From DASXAI01 sp963728985 (GTDB lineage: Bacteria; Actinomycetota; Acidimicrobiia; Acidimicrobiales; Ilumatobacteraceae): a stretch of DNA of 64,000 bases. The notes beneath the pieces were generated by a model that saw only the letters and a list, made by a program, of their open reading frames with translations, searched no databases and had not been told where the DNA came from. The stretch lies in the NCBI GenBank assembly GCA_963728985.1, contig CAVSME010000005.1, positions 124,001 to 188,000 on the forward strand, given 5' to 3'. Shown piece by piece: positions 39,576-47,423 of this stretch. The translations under genes were made by a program, and so were the position numbers. The number at the start of each line of letters is the position of its first letter. Within the stretch, counting starts at the first letter, position 1.

Positions 39576-39998
39576 CTACTGGTCGGTGCGGAGCCAGGCC
39601 GGTAGCCGGGTGGGCCGGCCGTCGGCCCGCACACCGCCGTGGACGGTCACGGCGGTGGCTGCCGGCTTCTCGTCGACCGTGAGCAGGTACGCGATCTGGA
39701 ACGTCGCCCTCGTCACCGCGGCCAGCACGACGTGCACGTCGACGATGTCGTCGAAGCGCAGCGGCGACAGGTAGGCAACGGTCGCTTCCAGCACGGCGAA
39801 GTCGATGCCCTCGGCCCGGAGCTCGAGATACGGATGGCCGGTGGCGCGGAGGTACTCCACGCGCGCCTCCTCCAGGTACGGGAGGTAGGCGGCGTGGTGC
39901 ACGATCCCCATGGCGTCGGTCTCCGCGAAGCGGACGCGCAGGCGGTGCCGGAACGGGTAGGCATCCACCCGGCGCGAAGGCTCGACGCTGAGGCGCAT
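39576..39998 (-). CDS. Acyl-CoA thioesterase, YbgC/4-hydroxybenzoyl-CoA thioesterase type
   Basis: A 140-residue hot-dog-fold protein that should hydrolyse an acyl-CoA. RVRFAETDAMGIVHHAAYLPYLEEARVEYL is the family signature with the catalytic Asp and the following conserved His. The C-terminal strand region is typical (VVLAAVTRATFQIAYLL). ATG 39998 is chosen because the fold starts about 15 residues later and the longer frame upstream runs through intergenic sequence. Substrate is unknown. It is ten bases from the damaged methyltransferase gene and divergent from the cold-shock gene. Confidence 0.84.
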   Translation of the reverse strand: MRLSVEPSRRVDAYPFRHRLRVRFAETDAMGIVHHAAYLPYLEEARVEYLRATGHPYLELRAEGIDFAVLEATVAYLSPLRFDDIVDVHVVLAAVTRATFQIAYLLTVDEKPAATAVTVHGGVRADGRPTRLPAWLRTDQ

Positions 39999-40055
39999 GG
40001 AACCGGACGGTAGCGGCCCCGCCCAACGAACGAATCGTGACCGCCGGCACCCCGG

Positions 40056-40061
40056 TAACAT
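40056..40061 (+). promoter_or_regulatory. Putative -10 element (TAACAT) for the cold-shock gene
   Basis: TAACAT lies 54 bases upstream of the TTG start and would give a leader of about 48 bases carrying the AGAGAAGAGA ribosome site (40101-40110). A long leader is normal for csp genes. No strong -35 was found. Confidence 0.35.
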
Positions 40062-40115
40062 GGCGGAGATGGGGTCGGTCGTCCGGATCGGTCCAGGCAA
40101 AGAGAAGAGATTGCG

Positions 40116-40316
40116 TTGGCTACAGGCACGGTGAAGTTCTTCAACGCTGAGAAGGGCTTCGGTTTCATCTCCCGCGAGTCGGGGCCGGACGTGTTCGTCC
40201 ACTACTCGAAGATCGAGGGCTCTGGCTATCGGACGCTCCAGGAAGGACAGCAGGTCGAATTCGACATCGGCCCTGGCCGCAAGGGTGACGAGGCGTTGAA
40301 CGTCCGCCCGATCTGA
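40116..40316 (+). CDS. Cold-shock protein, CspA family
   Basis: A 66-residue single-stranded nucleic-acid-binding protein that acts as an RNA chaperone. Both RNA-binding motifs are present: KGFGFIS (RNP1, residues 14-20) and VFVHYSKI (RNP2). The start is TTG 40116, needed because the family N-terminus MATGTVKFFN begins there; the purine-rich AGAGAAGAGA about six bases upstream is the ribosome site. A strong terminator follows the gene. Confidence 0.95.
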   Translation: MATGTVKFFNAEKGFGFISRESGPDVFVHYSKIEGSGYRTLQEGQQVEFDIGPGRKGDEALNVRPI

Positions 40317-40335
40317 TTCGGGACGATCCTCGAGG

Positions 40336-40370
40336 AGCCGCCGGCTACGTGCCGGCGGCTTCGGCGTTTT
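40336..40370 (+). terminator. Rho-independent terminator after the cold-shock gene
   Basis: A perfect ten-base stem, AGCCGCCGGC (40336-40345) and GCCGGCGGCT (40351-40360), encloses the loop TACGT and is followed by TCGGCGTTTT. It lies 20 bases after the csp stop codon. The loop and stem include the stop codon of the convergent desaturase gene (CTA 40345-40347), so the hairpin is shared, though the T-run favours plus-strand termination. Confidence 0.85.
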
Positions 40371-41265
40371 GGCGGCGGTCCTGCATCCGCTGGGCGACGC
40401 GACCCATGCGGTCGATGTAGCCGAGCAGGCGGTCGCGCGCCGCCTCGGCCTCCGGGGTGAGGCCCTCCAGCTCCGCCACCCGCCACTGGTTCAGCACGAC
40501 CGGCGTCACGATCTGGCTGTGATGGATGCTGAGGTTGTAGATGCCGGCCCGGGCGATGAGCGCGGCATGGCGGTCGAAATCGGGGATGCCGGTGCCCGGC
40601 ATGGCGAAGCCCTTCACCTCCTGCTCGGCCGCCATCACCATGCCCGACGGGTCGGCCTCGAAGGCGGCGCCGGCGAGATCACGGTAGAAGAGGTGGTGGA
40701 GGTTCTCGTCCGACGCCACGCGCGCCATGAGCTCGTAGCCCACGGGGTCACCGAGCAGCTTGCCGGTGTTGCGGTGGGAGATGCGGGTCGCCAGTTCCTG
40801 GAGCGTGAGGTAGACGAGGCCGGCGTGGGGGCTCACGGGCGCCGGCACCTGGGCCGTGGACACCTGGCACATGCGGCCCCGCTCCAGGGCCACCGGATCG
40901 ATGGCCCGGGTCACCATGAGGTACCCATAGATCGCCATGGAGTGGCGACCCTCTTCGGCCGTCCACCGGCGGGCCCACGTGCCCCACGCCCCACCGTCGC
41001 CGAAGAGCAGCTGGATGTCGCGGGAGTAGTAGGGGAGGTTGTCCTCGGTCAGGAGGTTCACGTAGAGGGCGCTGCGCACCGCCGGGGAGATGTCGACACC
41101 GCCGAGGTCGGCATCGGCCTCGGTCCACGCGCCCGCCGTGGCCGCCCGCCCACGCTCGTAGGGGATCAGTTCGTGGGGGAACCACTCTCGCGACGACGCG
41201 AGGTGTCGATCGAGCAGCCGGGCCACGGCGGGCTCCAGGTCCGAGATGAAGGCCGGCGACGCCAT
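40345..41265 (-). CDS. Acyl-ACP desaturase (fatty-acid desaturase type 2)
   Basis: A 306-residue soluble di-iron enzyme that introduces a double bond into acyl chains, usually on ACP. All iron ligands are visible: Glu74 (TEDNLPYY), Glu105 and His108 (EEGRHS), Glu157 (LQELATR), and Glu187 with His190 (DENLHH). These correspond to the E, ExxH, E, ExxH pattern of the family. It resembles mycobacterial DesA1/DesA2. The stop codon is part of the csp terminator hairpin. Upstream, a TAGGCT -10 at leaderless distance abuts a palindromic operator, so the gene is probably repressed by a TetR-like regulator not encoded next to it. Confidence 0.9.
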   Translation of the reverse strand: MASPAFISDLEPAVARLLDRHLASSREWFPHELIPYERGRAATAGAWTEADADLGGVDISPAVRSALYVNLLTEDNLPYYSRDIQLLFGDGGAWGTWARRWTAEEGRHSMAIYGYLMVTRAIDPVALERGRMCQVSTAQVPAPVSPHAGLVYLTLQELATRISHRNTGKLLGDPVGYELMARVASDENLHHLFYRDLAGAAFEADPSGMVMAAEQEVKGFAMPGTGIPDFDRHAALIARAGIYNLSIHHSQIVTPVVLNQWRVAELEGLTPEAEAARDRLLGYIDRMGRVAQRMQDRRQNAEAAGT

Positions 41266-41271
41266 CCGGCC

Positions 41272-41277
41272 AGCCTA
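41272..41277 (-). promoter_or_regulatory. Putative -10 element (TAGGCT) for the desaturase gene
   Basis: On the minus strand TAGGCT ends six bases before the ATG at 41265, with GGCCGG between and no Shine-Dalgarno, so a leaderless transcript is likely. It abuts the palindrome at 41278-41293. Confidence 0.5.
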
Positions 41278-41293
41278 CCTACCTGTCGGTAGG
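41278..41293. promoter_or_regulatory. Palindromic operator CCTACC-TGTC-GGTAGG
   Basis: A perfect inverted repeat with six-base arms and a four-base centre lies in the 67-base divergent gap between the desaturase and CoA-transferase genes, immediately upstream of the desaturase -10. Its size and symmetry suit a TetR-family dimer. The regulator is unknown; the only TetR gene in the window is about 11 kb away (52729-53403). Confidence 0.6.
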
Positions 41294-41332
41294 CGGCGCT
41301 GAGCGGGTGGCGAGTGGAGGGTGCGGTGGACC

Positions 41333-42550
41333 ATGCTGCACGGGGTGGGCGACGATCTTGATCAGGGGCCGCTGGCCGGCGTGCGGGTCCTGGAGCTGGG
41401 CAGTTTCATCGCCGGGCCCTTCTCCGGGCAGCTCCTCGGCGACTACGGGGCGGAGATCGTCAAGATCGAGCCACCGGGCGACGGCGACCCGATGCGGCGC
41501 TGGGGCATCACCCGGGAGGGCGACAGCCTGTGGTGGCCGGCCATCGGCCGCAACAAGCGCTCGGTCACCCTCGACCTGCGCGACGAGCGGGCCCGGGCGG
41601 TGGTGCGCCGGCTCGCCGCGGCGTGCGACGTCGTGATCGAGAACTTCCGCCCCGGCCGTCTCGACGAGTGGGGTCTCGGCTACGACGTGCTGTCGGCGGC
41701 CAACCCGGCCGTCGTGCTCGTGCACATCTCCGGCTTCGGCCAGACCGGGCCGCGTGCCGGTGAGGCCGGCTTCGGCAGCATCGGCGAGGCGGTCGGCGGG
41801 ATCCGCCACACCACGGGCAGCCCGGACCGGCCGCCGTCGCGCGCCGGCGTCAGCCTGGGCGACGCCCTGGCCGCCATGTTCGGGGTCATCGGCGCGCTGG
41901 CCGCGCTCACCGAGGCCCGGCGCACGGGCCGGGGCCAGGAGGTCGACGTGGCCATCTACGAAGCGGTGGCCGCCCTCATGGAATCGTCCATGGCCGACTT
42001 CGAGCTGGGCGGCGTGCTGCGCGGCCGCTCCGGCAGCGTGCTGCCGGGCGTGGCTCCCTCCAACGTCTATCCCACCGCCGACGGTGCCGATGTGGTGATC
42101 GCCGGCAACGCCGACTCGGTCTTCACCCGCCTGTGCCGCGCCATGGGCCAGCCCGAGCTCAGCACCGACGAGCGCTACGCCACCCACGGGGCGCGCGGCG
42201 TGAACATGGCCGAGCTCGACGAGCGGATCGCCGCCTGGACGGTCACGCTGCCCACCGCCGAGCTGCTCGAGCGGCTCGAGGCCGGGGGCGTCCCTGCCGG
42301 GCAGATCTTCACGGCCCGGGAGATGCTCGACGATCCCCAGTACCTGGCCCGCGAGATGGTGCAGCGCCACCTCTCGTACCAAGGATGGGAGGTGCCCATG
42401 AACGGCATCGTCCCCCGCTTCAACCGCACCCCGGGCGCCGTGCGCTACACGGGCCAGCCGCTGGGGCATGACACCGAAGCCGTGCTGCGTGATCTGGCCG
42501 GTTGCAGCCCGGACGAGCTCGAGGAACTGGCCAAGGCAGGATTGATCTGA
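41333..42550 (+). CDS. Class III CoA-transferase (CaiB/BaiF family)
   Basis: Transfers CoA between carboxylic acids or acts as an acyl-CoA racemase-type enzyme. The protein (about 405 residues from ATG 41333; an in-frame GTG at 41321 is an alternative) shows LAGVRVLELGSFIAGPFSGQLLGDYGAEIVKIEPP, the usual CoA-binding start, RNKRSVTLDL, ISGFGQTGPRA and GVSLGDALAAMFGVIG with the catalytic Asp region. The substrate is not predictable. It overlaps the HMG-CoA lyase-like gene by one base (TGATG), so they are translationally coupled. Confidence 0.9.
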   Translation: MLHGVGDDLDQGPLAGVRVLELGSFIAGPFSGQLLGDYGAEIVKIEPPGDGDPMRRWGITREGDSLWWPAIGRNKRSVTLDLRDERARAVVRRLAAACDVVIENFRPGRLDEWGLGYDVLSAANPAVVLVHISGFGQTGPRAGEAGFGSIGEAVGGIRHTTGSPDRPPSRAGVSLGDALAAMFGVIGALAALTEARRTGRGQEVDVAIYEAVAALMESSMADFELGGVLRGRSGSVLPGVAPSNVYPTADGADVVIAGNADSVFTRLCRAMGQPELSTDERYATHGARGVNMAELDERIAAWTVTLPTAELLERLEAGGVPAGQIFTAREMLDDPQYLAREMVQRHLSYQGWEVPMNGIVPRFNRTPGAVRYTGQPLGHDTEAVLRDLAGCSPDELEELAKAGLI

Positions 42551-43452
42551 TGCTGGTTCGTGATGTCAGCCTGCGCGACGGGCTCCAGGACGAGACGCCC
42601 ATCCCCACCGAGGCCAAGCTGGCCGTCTTCGATGCCCTCGCCGCCGCCGGTGTGGCCGAGGTGGAGCTGACGTCGTTCGTGCGGCCCGACCGGGTGCCGG
42701 CCCTGGCCGATGCCGAAGCGATGGTGGCGGCCACCGGCGGCGCCGGCCCCGTGGTGCGCTGGGGCCTCGTGCTCAACCGGCGCGGCGCGGAGCGGGCCAT
42801 GGCCGCCGGGCTCCGCCACCTCCAGTTCGTGTTCTCGGTGTCCGAGGCCCACAACGAGGAGAACGCCGGCCGGTCGGTGGCGGCGTCGCTGGGCGAGCTG
42901 GCGGACATCGTGGCCCTGGCCGCGCCGGCCGGCGTCGTGACGGAGGCGGTGCTGGCGACCGCGTTCGGGTGCCCGTTCACCGGCCCGGTGCCGGCCGCCG
43001 ACGTGCAACGGGCCGCCGAGGTCGTGCTGGAGACCGGCATCGTGGGCATCGCACTGGCCGACACCATCGGCACGGCCGTCCCCACCGAGGTGGCCACGCA
43101 GGTCGGCGCCGTGCGCGCCATCGCCGGCGACCTGCCCGTCGGCGTCCATCTCCACGACACCAGAGGATTGGCACTGGCCAACGCCCTCACCGCCATCGAG
43201 GCCGGTGCCGTGCGGGTCGATGCCGCCGTCGGCGGCCTCGGAGGGTGCCCGTTCGCGCCGGGAGCGTCGGGCAACCTGGCCACCGAGGACCTGGTGCACG
43301 CCCTGGAGGCGATGGGCATCGACACCGGCATCGATCTCGATCAGCTCATCGCCGCGTCCCGCCTCGCCTGCGAGCTGGTCGGGCGCCGGGTGGAGAGCCA
43401 CGTGGGCGTGGCCGGGCCCCGCTTCCAGGGCACGCCCTACGCCGCTCACTAG
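42550..43452 (+). CDS. HMG-CoA lyase-like enzyme
   Basis: A 300-residue TIM-barrel enzyme of the HMGL/pyruvate carboxyltransferase family, which cleaves a 3-hydroxy-3-methyl-glutaryl-CoA-type substrate to an acyl-CoA and a keto acid. Residues SLRDGLQDE (about 7-15) carry the catalytic Arg and metal-binding Asp, GVHLHDTRG supplies the two metal-binding His, and GGLGGCPFAPGASGN holds the catalytic Cys loop. ATG 42550 overlaps the CoA-transferase stop. With that CoA-transferase it forms a two-gene module for a branched or dicarboxylic acid, the exact compound being unknown. Confidence 0.88.
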   Translation: MLVRDVSLRDGLQDETPIPTEAKLAVFDALAAAGVAEVELTSFVRPDRVPALADAEAMVAATGGAGPVVRWGLVLNRRGAERAMAAGLRHLQFVFSVSEAHNEENAGRSVAASLGELADIVALAAPAGVVTEAVLATAFGCPFTGPVPAADVQRAAEVVLETGIVGIALADTIGTAVPTEVATQVGAVRAIAGDLPVGVHLHDTRGLALANALTAIEAGAVRVDAAVGGLGGCPFAPGASGNLATEDLVHALEAMGIDTGIDLDQLIAASRLACELVGRRVESHVGVAGPRFQGTPYAAH

Positions 43453-43509
43453 TCGCGCGGGTGGCGACGTTTCGGCACCAGGGCACGGAGTCGCGCCGAA
43501 AGCATGACC

Positions 43510-44382
43510 TCAGCCGTAGCGTTCGATGGCGGCGCGGGCCGAGGGGACGTAGGTGCCGCCGAACTTGATGGCGTGGACGACGAGCGGGGCGATCTGGTGC
43601 AGCGCCACCCGGCCTTCCCAGCCCGGGGCCAGCGGATGGCGCTCCTCATAGGCCTGGAAGCAGGCCGGCCCGAAGCCACCGAAGAGGCGCATCATGGCGA
43701 GGTCGAACTCGCGGTGACCGCCGTGGGCGGCCGGGTCGACCAGCCAGCTCCGGCCCTCGGTGTCGACGAGGCGGTTGCCGGCCCAGAGATCGCCGTGGAG
43801 GCGGGCGGGGGGCTCGTCGGCGGCGCCGAACAGCTCGAGCCGGCTGGCCAGCGCCTCGAGCAGGGCGATCGTCGGCGCGGGGAGCACGTCGCCGTCGCGG
43901 GCCAGGCGGGCGAGGGGCAGGAGGCGGCTCTGGCCGTAGAACTCCGCCCACGTCGCTGCCGGCTCGTTCGGGAGGCCCCGGCTGCCGGTGGTGCGGCGAT
44001 CCTCCCGGCCGAAGCACGGCGCGCCGGATTGGTGGAGGGCAGCGAGGCCGGCGCCGAACTCGGCGTCGGCGGCGTCCTGGCGCCGACCCTCGTCGATCCA
44101 TTCGAGCACGAGGTAGGCGGGGTCCTCGTCGGCCACGGCCACGACGCGGGGCACGGGCACGGCCTGCGCAGCGCCGAGCCAGGACAGCCCGGCCGCTTCG
44201 GTGGTGAAGAAGTTCGGGGGCGGTGCGGGATGGGTCTTGGCGAACAGGCCCCGCCCGTCGTCGAGGTCGATCCGGAAGGCCGCCGCCACGTCACCGCCGT
44301 GGACCACGGTCGCCCCTCGGATGCGGGCGCCCAGGGCGGTCTCGAGCACGGCCCGCAGCCGATCGTCCATCGCCACCGTCAA
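43510..44382 (-). CDS. Fructosamine/ketosamine-3-kinase family protein
   Basis: A 290-residue APH-fold kinase. HGDLWAGN (catalytic loop) and LVDPAAHGGHREFDLAMM (metal-binding DPA) are the family signatures, and FAKTH contributes the ATP-binding Lys. Members phosphorylate protein- or sugar-bound ketosamines for repair. The start may be ATG 44382 or the in-frame ATG four codons later. It overlaps the phytanoyl-CoA dioxygenase-like gene by four bases, so the two form an operon. Confidence 0.87.
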   Translation of the reverse strand: MTVAMDDRLRAVLETALGARIRGATVVHGGDVAAAFRIDLDDGRGLFAKTHPAPPPNFFTTEAAGLSWLGAAQAVPVPRVVAVADEDPAYLVLEWIDEGRRQDAADAEFGAGLAALHQSGAPCFGREDRRTTGSRGLPNEPAATWAEFYGQSRLLPLARLARDGDVLPAPTIALLEALASRLELFGAADEPPARLHGDLWAGNRLVDTEGRSWLVDPAAHGGHREFDLAMMRLFGGFGPACFQAYEERHPLAPGWEGRVALHQIAPLVVHAIKFGGTYVPSARAAIERYG

Positions 44383-45167
44383 GGGTGCGCGACCGCGCGT
44401 AGCGAGCGCCGGGGATGGCGGCCGTCCACGTAGCCGAGGAACGGCGGGTAGATGTTGTAGCCGAGCAGCTCCTGGAGCCGTTCAGGCAACGTGGCGACGA
44501 GCTCGGGGGCGACGGCCACGAGGTGGGTCTCCTGCGGCCGCAGCCAGGAGGCCACGTACTCGAGGATGACGCCCAGGCGGGGACGGTCGGTCTCGTTGGC
44601 GCCGCCACCGTGCCAGAGCCGGCCGAGGTAGAAGTTCACCGACCCGGCCGGCATGGTGGCGGCGATGACCTCGTCGCCGGGTTCGGGGGTGCGCTCGCCC
44701 CACTGGTGGCTCCCCGGCACGAGCCGGGTGGCGCCGTTGGCCTCCGTGAAGTCGTCGAGCGCCCACATGGTGTTGACGACCACGGACGGGAAGTCCGGCG
44801 GCAGCGGGTAGACGGACTGGTCCCGATGCAGGACCTGGGCGCGCTCACCGGGCCCGATCTGGATGCCCGTCGGCGCCGAGAGCTGGTAGTTCTCCAGCAC
44901 GCGATCGAGCACGCCGAGCACCAGCGGGTGCACGGCGGGGCCGTCGAACGCTCTCGTCTTGGCGAACAGCGCGTAGACGCGCTTCGTCTCGAAGCCCTCG
45001 AACGAGTTGCGCCCTCCCGGCGTGGCGGCGAGGACCTCCTGGAGCGACGAGCGGGCGGCGGCGACGGCCTCGGGTCCGAGGACCGCCTCCACCACGCAGT
45101 AGCCGTCGGCCACCATGGCCTCGACCACCAGCTCCGGTGTCGCGGTGGTGGCGTGGATCAGCCCCAT
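44379..45167 (-). CDS. Phytanoyl-CoA dioxygenase (PhyH) family protein
   Basis: A 262-residue Fe(II)/2-oxoglutarate dioxygenase. The first ligand pair is HRD in VLHRDQSVYP (about residue 115), the distal His is in RLWHGGGANETDRPR, and the Arg after it binds 2-oxoglutarate. It hydroxylates an unknown substrate, which might be a CoA ester, lipid or secondary metabolite. It shares an operon with the ketosamine-kinase-like gene. Confidence 0.85.
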   Translation of the reverse strand: MGLIHATTATPELVVEAMVADGYCVVEAVLGPEAVAAARSSLQEVLAATPGGRNSFEGFETKRVYALFAKTRAFDGPAVHPLVLGVLDRVLENYQLSAPTGIQIGPGERAQVLHRDQSVYPLPPDFPSVVVNTMWALDDFTEANGATRLVPGSHQWGERTPEPGDEVIAATMPAGSVNFYLGRLWHGGGANETDRPRLGVILEYVASWLRPQETHLVAVAPELVATLPERLQELLGYNIYPPFLGYVDGRHPRRSLRAVAHP

Positions 45168-45213
45168 CGGCGAGAAACCGTACCAACGGCGCCGCCGCGT
45201 CCCGCAGAGGACT

Positions 45214-45405
45214 TCAGCGATCGATGACGGCGATGCCGGGGGTGCTGGCCCCGGCCAGGAGCACGGAGACGAGGATGCCGATGGGAAGCGTGCCCCAATA
45301 CGACTGCGCCAGTCCGACGTTGCCGAGGAAGAGCATCAACAGCCACGTGGCGGGGAAGGTCGCGATGAGGAAGAAGAGGACGCCGAAGATGATGGCCTTG
45401 ATCAT
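45214..45405 (-). CDS. Small two-helix membrane protein
   Basis: A 63-residue protein with two hydrophobic helices, residues about 4-29 and 38-52, joined by GNVGLAQSYWGT. ATG 45405 is chosen because GGGGGG lies seven bases upstream; an in-frame earlier ATG would add a charged stretch from the divergent gap. No family is recognised. It stands alone between the PhyH-like gene and the divergent SDR gene. Confidence 0.6.
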   Translation of the reverse strand: MIKAIIFGVLFFLIATFPATWLLMLFLGNVGLAQSYWGTLPIGILVSVLLAGASTPGIAVIDR

Positions 45406-45551
45406 GTATACCCCCCTTTTGGGCCAGCCCATCATCTCCGAGCGGGGCCCTCGAAGCGCGGATGGGCGCAATCTTGAACCGTCCTGGCCGCGGCCCTAGC
45501 GTCGGGCGGACCCGCCGGCGAGCCGACGCCGGCGCGACTGCGGGGGTCTAC

Positions 45552-46418
45552 GTGGGCGAGCTGGACGGACGTCGCATCGTGGTGACCGGCGCGTCGCGTG
45601 GCCTCGGCCGGGGCTTCGCCGAGGCGCTCGCCGCCGCCGGCGCCCGGCTCGTCGTGAACGGCACGAACGCCGACCTCCTCGCCGATGTCGCCGGCGCGAT
45701 CACCGCCCGCGGGGGGAGCGTCGTCACCGTCGTGGGATCGGTCGCCGACGACGCCCTCGCCGAGGAAGTGGTGTACACGTGCGTCGACGCCTTCGGTGGT
45801 GTCGACGCGGTGGTGAACAACGCGGGGATCGTGCGGGACCGCACGCTCATGAACATGTCGCCCGACGAGTTCGACGACGTCGTGGCCGTCAACCTGCGGG
45901 GCACGTGGTCGGTGAGCCGTCACGCGGCGCGGGCCATGAAGGAGACCGGTGGGCTACTGCTGCAGGTCGTGTCCAACTCGGCGTTCGTCGGCTCGGTCGG
46001 CCAGACCAACTACGCGGCCTCCAAAGCCGGTGTCATGGGCATGCTCTACGCGTGGGACGTCGAGCTCCAGCGCTACGGCATCCGCACCAACGCGTTGTGG
46101 CCCATCGCCCAGACCGACATGACGCAGGTGGTGTTCACCAACGCCTCCAAGCGAGCGGCGGCCGAAGGGCGGGCGGCGCCGACGCCGGCCGAGCTCGGCT
46201 TCGGCACGCCGGAGACGGTTGCGCCGATCGTCGTCTACCTGTGCAGTGACCGCGCCGCGCACCTGCGCAGCCAGGTGGTCACGTTCAACGGTTCCAAGCT
46301 CGGGCTGTGGTCACATCCGCACGAGCAGATCCTCGGCCGGCGCGAGGGCTGGACCCTCGACGACCTCGCCGCCGCCCTCGACAGCGCCGCCGAACCCGTC
46401 CACGTCGTCGAGACCTAG
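45552..46418 (+). CDS. Short-chain dehydrogenase/reductase (3-oxoacyl reductase-like)
   Basis: A 288-residue classical SDR. VTGASRGLGRGFAEAL binds NAD(P), VNNAGIVRD is the NNAG motif, and the catalytic triad is Ser in VSNSAFVG, with YAASK (Tyr and Lys). GTG 45552 is chosen because the Rossmann strand begins eight residues later and a GGGGG run lies just upstream. The C-terminal extension after residue 235 (GSKLGLWSHPHEQILGRREGW) resembles that of SDRs linked to MFE-2-type beta-oxidation. The stop codon shares CTAG with the convergent epimerase gene. Confidence 0.87.
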   Translation: MGELDGRRIVVTGASRGLGRGFAEALAAAGARLVVNGTNADLLADVAGAITARGGSVVTVVGSVADDALAEEVVYTCVDAFGGVDAVVNNAGIVRDRTLMNMSPDEFDDVVAVNLRGTWSVSRHAARAMKETGGLLLQVVSNSAFVGSVGQTNYAASKAGVMGMLYAWDVELQRYGIRTNALWPIAQTDMTQVVFTNASKRAAAEGRAAPTPAELGFGTPETVAPIVVYLCSDRAAHLRSQVVTFNGSKLGLWSHPHEQILGRREGWTLDDLAAALDSAAEPVHVVET

Positions 46419-47386
46419 AGCGCCGCGAGGACCTCGTCGTCGAGGCTGAAGTCGTACTCGTACCGATCCCGGCCTTCGCTGGCCCACCAGTCGTAGGAGT
46501 CCTGGTACCCGGCCTCCAGCCCGAACCGCGGCGTCCAGTCCAGATCGCGCAGGGCCTTGTCGATGCTGTACACGCTGCCGCCGTTCACACCCTCGTGCCA
46601 ATGCATCAGCGGGGCCCGCAGCTTCCGCGCCACCTCGATCGGGACGTGGATGATCTCGACGTCCTTGCCGGCGGCCGCCGCCATCATGCGCACGCACCCG
46701 AGCACGCTCGTGTACTCGGCGCCGGACACGTTGTAGATCTGGCCCTTCGCCGCGTCGTTGCCGATGATCGAGGCCATGCACGTCGCCACGTCGGCGACGT
46801 GGATGAGGTTCACGAAGGGAAAGCCCTCGCCGGGGATGAGGATCGGTCGGCCTCGCGCGATCCGCTCGAAGTAGATCGGCTCCCGTGACGGCAGCGGGCT
46901 GCGGGGGCCGATGGTGTGCGAGACGCGAAAGACGGTGTACGGCAGCCCGTGCTCCTGGAAGAGGCTGTCGAGGTACTGCTCGCACTGCACCTTGCCCACG
47001 CCGTACGCCTTCACCGGCGCCGTGTCGCGCGGATCGTGCGTGCGGAAGGTCTCCAGCACCGGCTGCACGAACGTGCGCCGGTACACCGCCACCGAACTGG
47101 TGAAGGCGAAGTGCTGCACGCGCCCGGCAAACAGCTCGATCATCGGTTCGAGGTCCTTCACCTGGTAGGCGGTGTTGTCGAAGATGACGTCGAAGTCGTC
47201 GCGGTGGGGGCCGAGGACCTCGGTGATCGTGCCCGGCACCTGACGATCACCGTGGAGGCGGTGGGCGCCGTCGGGCATGGGCGCCTCGTGGCTGTTCATG
47301 ACCGTGACGTCGTGGCCCTGGCGGGCCAGCTCGAACACGAGGTTCAGTCCGATGTACCGGTTGCCGCCCATCACGAGTGCTCGCAC
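46415..47386 (-). CDS. Atypical extended SDR (NAD-dependent epimerase/dehydratase or CSP41-like)
   Basis: A 323-residue protein with an N-terminal MGGNRYIGLNLV nucleotide-binding loop (GxxxxxG variant GGNRYIG), TSSVAVY and YGVGK as the YxxxK motif near residue 142. The C-terminal region includes VNLIHVADVA. The GGNRxIG loop is shared with atypical SDRs such as CSP41-like proteins and isoflavone-reductase relatives rather than GalE. The substrate is unknown. Its stop overlaps the SDR gene in the other direction. Confidence 0.82.
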   Translation of the reverse strand: MRALVMGGNRYIGLNLVFELARQGHDVTVMNSHEAPMPDGAHRLHGDRQVPGTITEVLGPHRDDFDVIFDNTAYQVKDLEPMIELFAGRVQHFAFTSSVAVYRRTFVQPVLETFRTHDPRDTAPVKAYGVGKVQCEQYLDSLFQEHGLPYTVFRVSHTIGPRSPLPSREPIYFERIARGRPILIPGEGFPFVNLIHVADVATCMASIIGNDAAKGQIYNVSGAEYTSVLGCVRMMAAAAGKDVEIIHVPIEVARKLRAPLMHWHEGVNGGSVYSIDKALRDLDWTPRFGLEAGYQDSYDWWASEGRDRYEYDFSLDDEVLAAL

Positions 47387-47410
47387 AGGGCGACCTTAGG
47401 GCGCCGCGCA

Positions 47411-47416
47411 TAATCT
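47411..47416 (+). promoter_or_regulatory. Putative -10 element (TAATCT) for the crotonase gene at 47424
   Basis: TAATCT ends seven bases before the ATG, with CCCCCTC between. No Shine-Dalgarno is possible in that pyrimidine run, so a leaderless transcript is the best reading. Confidence 0.45.
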
Positions 47417-47423
47417 CCCCCTC

